From an uncultured Peptococcaceae bacterium (GTDB lineage: Bacteria > Bacillota > Peptococcia > Peptococcales > Peptococcaceae), in the NCBI GenBank assembly GCA_902496505.1, contig CABVBB010000060.1:1-8618 (forward strand): a stretch of 8,618 nucleotides of DNA, written 5' to 3'. Under the pieces are notes generated by a model that was given only the letters and a program-made list of their open reading frames with translations, had not been told where the DNA came from and ran no database searches. Numbering within the stretch: position 1 is the stretch's first letter; each line of letters begins with the position of its first letter. The position numbers and the translations under genes were made by a program. Below are positions 5,889 to 8,618 of this stretch, piece after piece.

Positions 5889-6821
5889 ATGACGCTTGAA
5901 CAGCTGTACTATTTCATTGCCGCCTCTCAAAAAGGCTCTATCAATGCTGCCAGCAGAGAGCTGCATATCTCTCCACAGGCGCTCAGCCGTACCCTCATCC
6001 ATTTAGAGACCGAATTGGGCGTTACCTTATTTGAGCGCTCCCGCCACGGCGTCACTCTTACGCCGCAAGGCCGGCGGCTCCTGAATGCTGCTGTCCAGTT
6101 CACCGACAGTCTCAGCCATCTGAACGATACTTCCAGCAGCGACACCTTTCTCTTTGATAATCCCTGCTCTATTTTGAGCTCGCCAGGGCTAGGCTACTTC
6201 TTCCCCACTTTTTTAGCCAGGCTTTATAGCGCTGTGCCTGATCTCCAAGTCAACATCCGTTACAATTCCTACCTCCATATCCTGGACGAAGTCGAGCAGC
6301 GCTCAGTGGAGATCGCCCTGACCAATATCAGCACCATGGATGGTCAAAGCATCCATCCCTCTCTCTATGACGACCTGCTTTTTTATCCCCTTTTTACCTA
6401 TTACTATTACTGCATTGCCAGCACCCACTCTCCCCTCGCCGCTTACAAAACCATCTCCTGCAAGACACTGCTTGCCTATCCCCTGATCTGCATCGGCGAA
6501 AGCCTGGAGCAATCCGCTATGAGCTTTATCCGCAAAATAGGTACGCCGCGTAAGATCATCTGGGAATCTAATAACAGATCAGCTCACTGCATGGCTGCCG
6601 CTGGTCACGGCTATTTGCTGGGCTACGCCCCAGAAAAAAGCCCTCTCCCGCCCTCACAAACCAACGATCTGATCAATATCCCGCTCAAAGAAAGCATCCT
6701 CTCTACCTTTGGTTACGTCCTCAAAAAAGACGCTCCGCTCTCCCGTCACACCCAAGAGTTGATCCGTTTTCTCCATAGCGCTGTATCCTCACAAGCCGAT
6801 ATCAAACCGATCAAAATATAA
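5889..6821 (+). CDS. LysR-family transcriptional regulator (LTTR1)
   Basis: A 310-residue regulator of standard LysR length. Residues 1-60 form the winged helix-turn-helix: QLYYFIAAS, the first helix of the motif SINAASRELH, the recognition helix SPQALSRTLIHLE, then GVTLFERSRHGVTLTPQG. A linker helix is followed by an effector-binding domain from about residue 88 (SSPGLGYFFPTFLARLY). The frame is open further upstream to 5712, but GGAGGT lies 8 bases before 5889, and the codons before it cover the promoter and part of the terminator, so 5889 is the real start. It lies immediately downstream of the hydrolase-permease operon and is the best local candidate to bind the T-N11-A dyad at 1969-1987. 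LysR proteins usually sense a small metabolite of the regulated pathway. Family sure, target inferred. Confidence 0.93.
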   Translation: MTLEQLYYFIAASQKGSINAASRELHISPQALSRTLIHLETELGVTLFERSRHGVTLTPQGRRLLNAAVQFTDSLSHLNDTSSSDTFLFDNPCSILSSPGLGYFFPTFLARLYSAVPDLQVNIRYNSYLHILDEVEQRSVEIALTNISTMDGQSIHPSLYDDLLFYPLFTYYYYCIASTHSPLAAYKTISCKTLLAYPLICIGESLEQSAMSFIRKIGTPRKIIWESNNRSAHCMAAAGHGYLLGYAPEKSPLPPSQTNDLINIPLKESILSTFGYVLKKDAPLSRHTQELIRFLHSAVSSQADIKPIKI

Positions 6822-6835
6822 ATAGCACGCACGTT

Positions 6836-6872
6836 AAAAGCCGCTCTGGAAAAAATTCCAAAGCGGCTTTTT
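6836..6872. terminator. Bidirectional terminator between convergent LysR genes
   Basis: Arms AAAAGCCGCT (6836-6845) and AGCGGCTTTT (6862-6871) flank an inner GGAA/TTCC stem. The plus strand ends in five T and the minus strand in four. The hairpin lies 14 bases after the first LysR stop and 9 bases beyond the second LysR stop, so it probably serves both. Confidence 0.88.
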
Positions 6873-6881
6873 GCCATGCTT

Positions 6882-7823
6882 TTAAAGCGGTGCTGATAGC
6901 TTGCACTCTGCCACTTGTTCAGAAAGAATCGTTAAAAAAGCTTGGATCAAGTCTCGCTTGGCAGGGACCGTACTGGTGGCCATGTGCACATTTTTGTAGA
7001 CATTGTCCTGGATGGGGATGATCTTGCCAAACTGCTTATGATAACGCGATATGGAGGTCGGCGTGATCACTGCTGAACAATAGCCAGAGAGGCATTTTTG
7101 CAGCAGCAGGTCACTGTCGTTGACTGATAGGGAAAAGGTGCAGCCATATTTTTCAGCCAGTATGCCGATCAAGAAATCCGACTGCCCCTGCTCGTTCTTC
7201 ACGCAGCCTAGAGGGATATCCGAAAGTTCCTTGAAGGATATCTCCTTTTTGTCTGCAAAGGGCTGGGTCGGCGCAGCGAAGAGATACAGCCGCTCACTGA
7301 GCAAAAACGACAGCTCATAGCTGTCAGAATGAAAGTTTTCCAGCAAATTTTTGGCTGCTGTGTCATTGGAATTAAAGTTGATGAAAAAAACATCCGCATC
7401 TATTTGCTGGATGTTTTCCAAGATCTGCGTCGTCTCCGAAACCAATAAAGAAAGCACGACTTGTGGATGCTGCTCATGAAAGATGGAAAACACCTCCGAA
7501 AGCATGTGCCGGATCTGCGGTGGGTACAAGATCTTGAGTTCTCCCTGCAAAGGTTCTGGCGGCCGACGATGCGTCTGAGCATAAGCCTTGAGCAGATCCA
7601 CCTGCTTGAGGATAGCACGGGCGTATTCGGTGACTGCCAGACCCTCTTCCGTAAAAATAAGGGTATTTTTCTGCCGGGTAAAAAACGTCATATCCAACTC
7701 TGTTTCCAAAGCTTTCAGCGCTTTGCTGATATTAGGCTGCGTGGTGAAGAGATTTTGAGCAGCCACACTGATGGATCGATAGTTGGCTACTTCTACAAGG
7801 TAAAGAAGCTGTTCGATACGCAT
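6882..7823 (-). CDS. LysR-family transcriptional regulator (LTTR2)
   Basis: A 313-residue LysR protein. Residues 1-60 hold the DNA-binding domain: IEQLLYLVEVANYRS, the first helix SVAAQNLFTT, the recognition helix QPNISKALKALE, then DMTFFTRQKNTLIFTEEG. After the linker helix an effector domain begins near residue 93 (LQGELKILYPP). The chosen start at 7823 is preceded by AAGGGGAG with 7-base spacing; an in-frame ATG at 7847 lies upstream of that site and is rejected. The gene is divergent from the SLC13-like permease that begins at 8181, the usual arrangement in which a LysR protein controls its neighbour and itself from a shared region. It resembles LTTR1 only at the family level, so the two are not a recent duplication. 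The effector is unknown, presumably related to the permease substrate. Confidence 0.93.
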   Translation of the reverse strand: MRIEQLLYLVEVANYRSISVAAQNLFTTQPNISKALKALETELDMTFFTRQKNTLIFTEEGLAVTEYARAILKQVDLLKAYAQTHRRPPEPLQGELKILYPPQIRHMLSEVFSIFHEQHPQVVLSLLVSETTQILENIQQIDADVFFINFNSNDTAAKNLLENFHSDSYELSFLLSERLYLFAAPTQPFADKKEISFKELSDIPLGCVKNEQGQSDFLIGILAEKYGCTFSLSVNDSDLLLQKCLSGYCSAVITPTSISRYHKQFGKIIPIQDNVYKNVHMATSTVPAKRDLIQAFLTILSEQVAECKLSAPL

Positions 7824-7881
7824 GATTTTTCTCCCCTTCATAACCAAAAATATCTAATTTTGTCGGAAGTATATTTCCTTT

Positions 7882-7910
7882 ATCATAGCACAAAATTCCC
7901 TGTTTGAAAA
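7882..7910 (-). promoter_or_regulatory. Promoter of LTTR2
   Basis: On the minus strand TTTTCA (7910-7905), 17 bases and TATGAT (7887-7882) form a promoter. An extended -10 TGC directly precedes TATGAT. The predicted start is near 7875, about 52 bases before the start codon. Confidence 0.55.
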
Positions 7911-7946
7911 TAAGCAGGCTTCTCGAGCGTATTTTACTCTTAGGCT

Positions 7947-8000
7947 CTATGAATTTTTGTTATGACGATCCCAAAAGCTATGAATATACACAATTTGTAT
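7947..8000. promoter_or_regulatory. Candidate LysR-type operator region between LTTR2 and the permease
   Basis: Two copies of CTATGAAT (7947-7954 and 7978-7985) lie 31 bases apart, about three helical turns. They are followed by the perfect dyad ATACA-CAATT-TGTAT (7986-8000), which fits the LysR T-N11-A signature. The dyad overlaps the -35 region of the permease promoter. Paired recognition and activation sites of this kind are typical for LysR regulators, and LTTR2 next door is the natural ligand of the site. The binding itself is inferred. Confidence 0.5.
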
Positions 8001-8023
8001 TTTAGATCGCCCCGTGATATAAA
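7995..8023 (+). promoter_or_regulatory. Candidate promoter of the SLC13-like permease
   Basis: TTGTAT (7995-8000) and TATAAA (8018-8023) are separated by 17 bases. The -35 overlaps the LysR-type dyad. The predicted start near 8030 would leave an untranslated leader of about 150 bases, longer than needed for initiation. The stretch 8030-8143 shows no recognisable motif. Confidence 0.5.
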
Positions 8024-8143
8024 TGAAATATAGCTTAGATAAGGCGCCCTAATAAAAGCTAATGATCCAAAATGAATAAGTGTACATCGTCCATTTGTTC
8101 AACTGAAGCGTACCAATCAATCCGCTCAACAGTTTTAAAAGAA

Positions 8144-8165
8144 TTAACGGCAACAGGTCCGTTAA
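8144..8165 (+). promoter_or_regulatory. Leader hairpin just before the permease ribosome binding site
   Basis: Perfect 7-base arms TTAACGG (8144-8150) and CCGTTAA (8159-8165) enclose an 8-base loop. The stem ends five bases before the GGAGGGAG ribosome binding site (from 8170). It has no T-run, so it is not a terminator in this direction; an effect on translation or message stability is possible. Confidence 0.4.
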
Positions 8166-8180
8166 AAATGGAGGGAGCTT

Positions 8181-8618
8181 ATGTCAAACGTAAAGACTAT
8201 CAACAAAAAAGATTTGATCGCTTGGGGCATCACCTGCGGCCTAGCCGTCGCCTGCCTGATCATTCCAGAGCAAGGCATCTACACCCATAGTACAAAATTG
8301 TTTTTAGCGATCACCGTTTTCTGTTTATCTCTGGCCGCTTTTGAGATCGTGCCAAATATGATCGTCGCTATGCTTTTATCCGGCCTGTACATCGCCACCG
8401 GCTGTGCACCGGCCAATGTAGCCATGTCGCCCTGGGTAAGCACCACCTGCCTTTTGGTCATCGGCGCTCTGTTTATGGCCGCCACACTGCAGGACAGCGG
8501 ACTATTGTCCCGTATTGCTTACCGTATGATGTGCTGGGCTAACGGCAATTATTTCGTTTTAATGGTCTACATTTTGATCACCTCTGTCGTACTGAATATC
8601 ATGACCTCCGGCTACGCC
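8181..8618 (+). CDS. SLC13/DASS-like permease (partial, N-terminal 146 residues)
   Basis: The open frame runs off the window end. It begins with a short charged N-terminus (residues 1-11), then hydrophobic segments at about 12-29, 40-56, 57-74, 85-102 and 124-144. The segment WVSTTCLLVIGALFMAATL followed by DSGLLSRIAYRM matches the early helices and the short amphipathic turn of SLC13/DASS anion transporters. GGAGGGAG about 4 bases before the ATG marks the start. It is divergent from LTTR2 and is likely its regulated target. It differs clearly from the permease at 4224-5705, showing only superfamily-level similarity (GLY-x-pattern and LLSR turn), so the window holds two distinct permeases, each close to a LysR gene. 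The conserved substrate motifs would lie mostly beyond the window, so the substrate cannot be judged; a di- or tricarboxylate is plausible. Confidence 0.85.
   Translation, partial: MSNVKTINKKDLIAWGITCGLAVACLIIPEQGIYTHSTKLFLAITVFCLSLAAFEIVPNMIVAMLLSGLYIATGCAPANVAMSPWVSTTCLLVIGALFMAATLQDSGLLSRIAYRMMCWANGNYFVLMVYILITSVVLNIMTSGYA

Noticed and set aside
7892..7914. Hairpin CCTGTTT / AAGCAGG near the LTTR2 promoter
   Set aside because: It overlaps the promoter -35 region, has a G-T pair and no T-run, and is short enough to be chance.
8072..8290. A 72-codon frame upstream of and overlapping the second permease, possible leader peptide
   Set aside because: It has no ribosome binding site, no run of regulatory codons, and its second half is an out-of-frame reading of the permease gene.

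Overview
The window looks like the chromosome of a mid-GC member of the Bacillota (Firmicutes). The evidence is a canonical T-box tRNA-sensing leader, two lipoprotein-type solute-binding proteins, strong purine-rich ribosome binding sites and sigma-A-like promoters. Carboxylate and anion permeases with LysR regulators are common in anaerobic gut or rumen Negativicutes and Clostridia, but assignment to a class is only a guess.

Layout. (1) Positions 1-1840, minus strand: a promoter, a T-box leader with its terminator, then two tandem paralogous ABC-transporter substrate-binding lipoproteins of the TrpX-like ABC_sub_bind family. The second is cut by the window edge. The leader's specifier loop reads best as UUC (Phe), and its UGGU bulge implies a tRNA with discriminator A, which argues against Trp. 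The binding proteins are therefore inferred to serve uptake of an aromatic amino acid, probably phenylalanine. (2) Positions 1840-2065: a divergent control region with a perfect CRP-type palindrome, a LysR-type dyad and a -10 element. (3) Positions 2066-5705, plus strand: a cytoplasmic alkaline-phosphatase-superfamily phosphodiesterase or phosphatase with a large insert, then a 12-helix-class ion-transporter-superfamily permease. The two are separated by a 133-base spacer holding alternative hairpins, and a strong terminator follows the permease. (4) Positions 5812-6821, plus strand: a LysR regulator (LTTR1) with its own promoter. (5) Positions 6882-7823, minus strand: a second LysR regulator (LTTR2), convergent with the first and sharing a bidirectional terminator. 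(6) Positions 7824-8618: a 357-base divergent region with a LysR-type dyad over a promoter and a leader hairpin, then the first 146 codons of a second SLC13-like permease.

How they work together (inference). LTTR2 probably controls the divergent permease in response to that permease's substrate. LTTR1 is the best local candidate regulator of the phosphodiesterase-permease pair. That pair is the least explained part of the window: a metal-dependent phospho-ester enzyme with no export signal, encoded beside an anion permease, suggests uptake and intracellular cleavage of a substrate that cannot be named from sequence. No mobile element, CRISPR array, tRNA or rRNA was seen.
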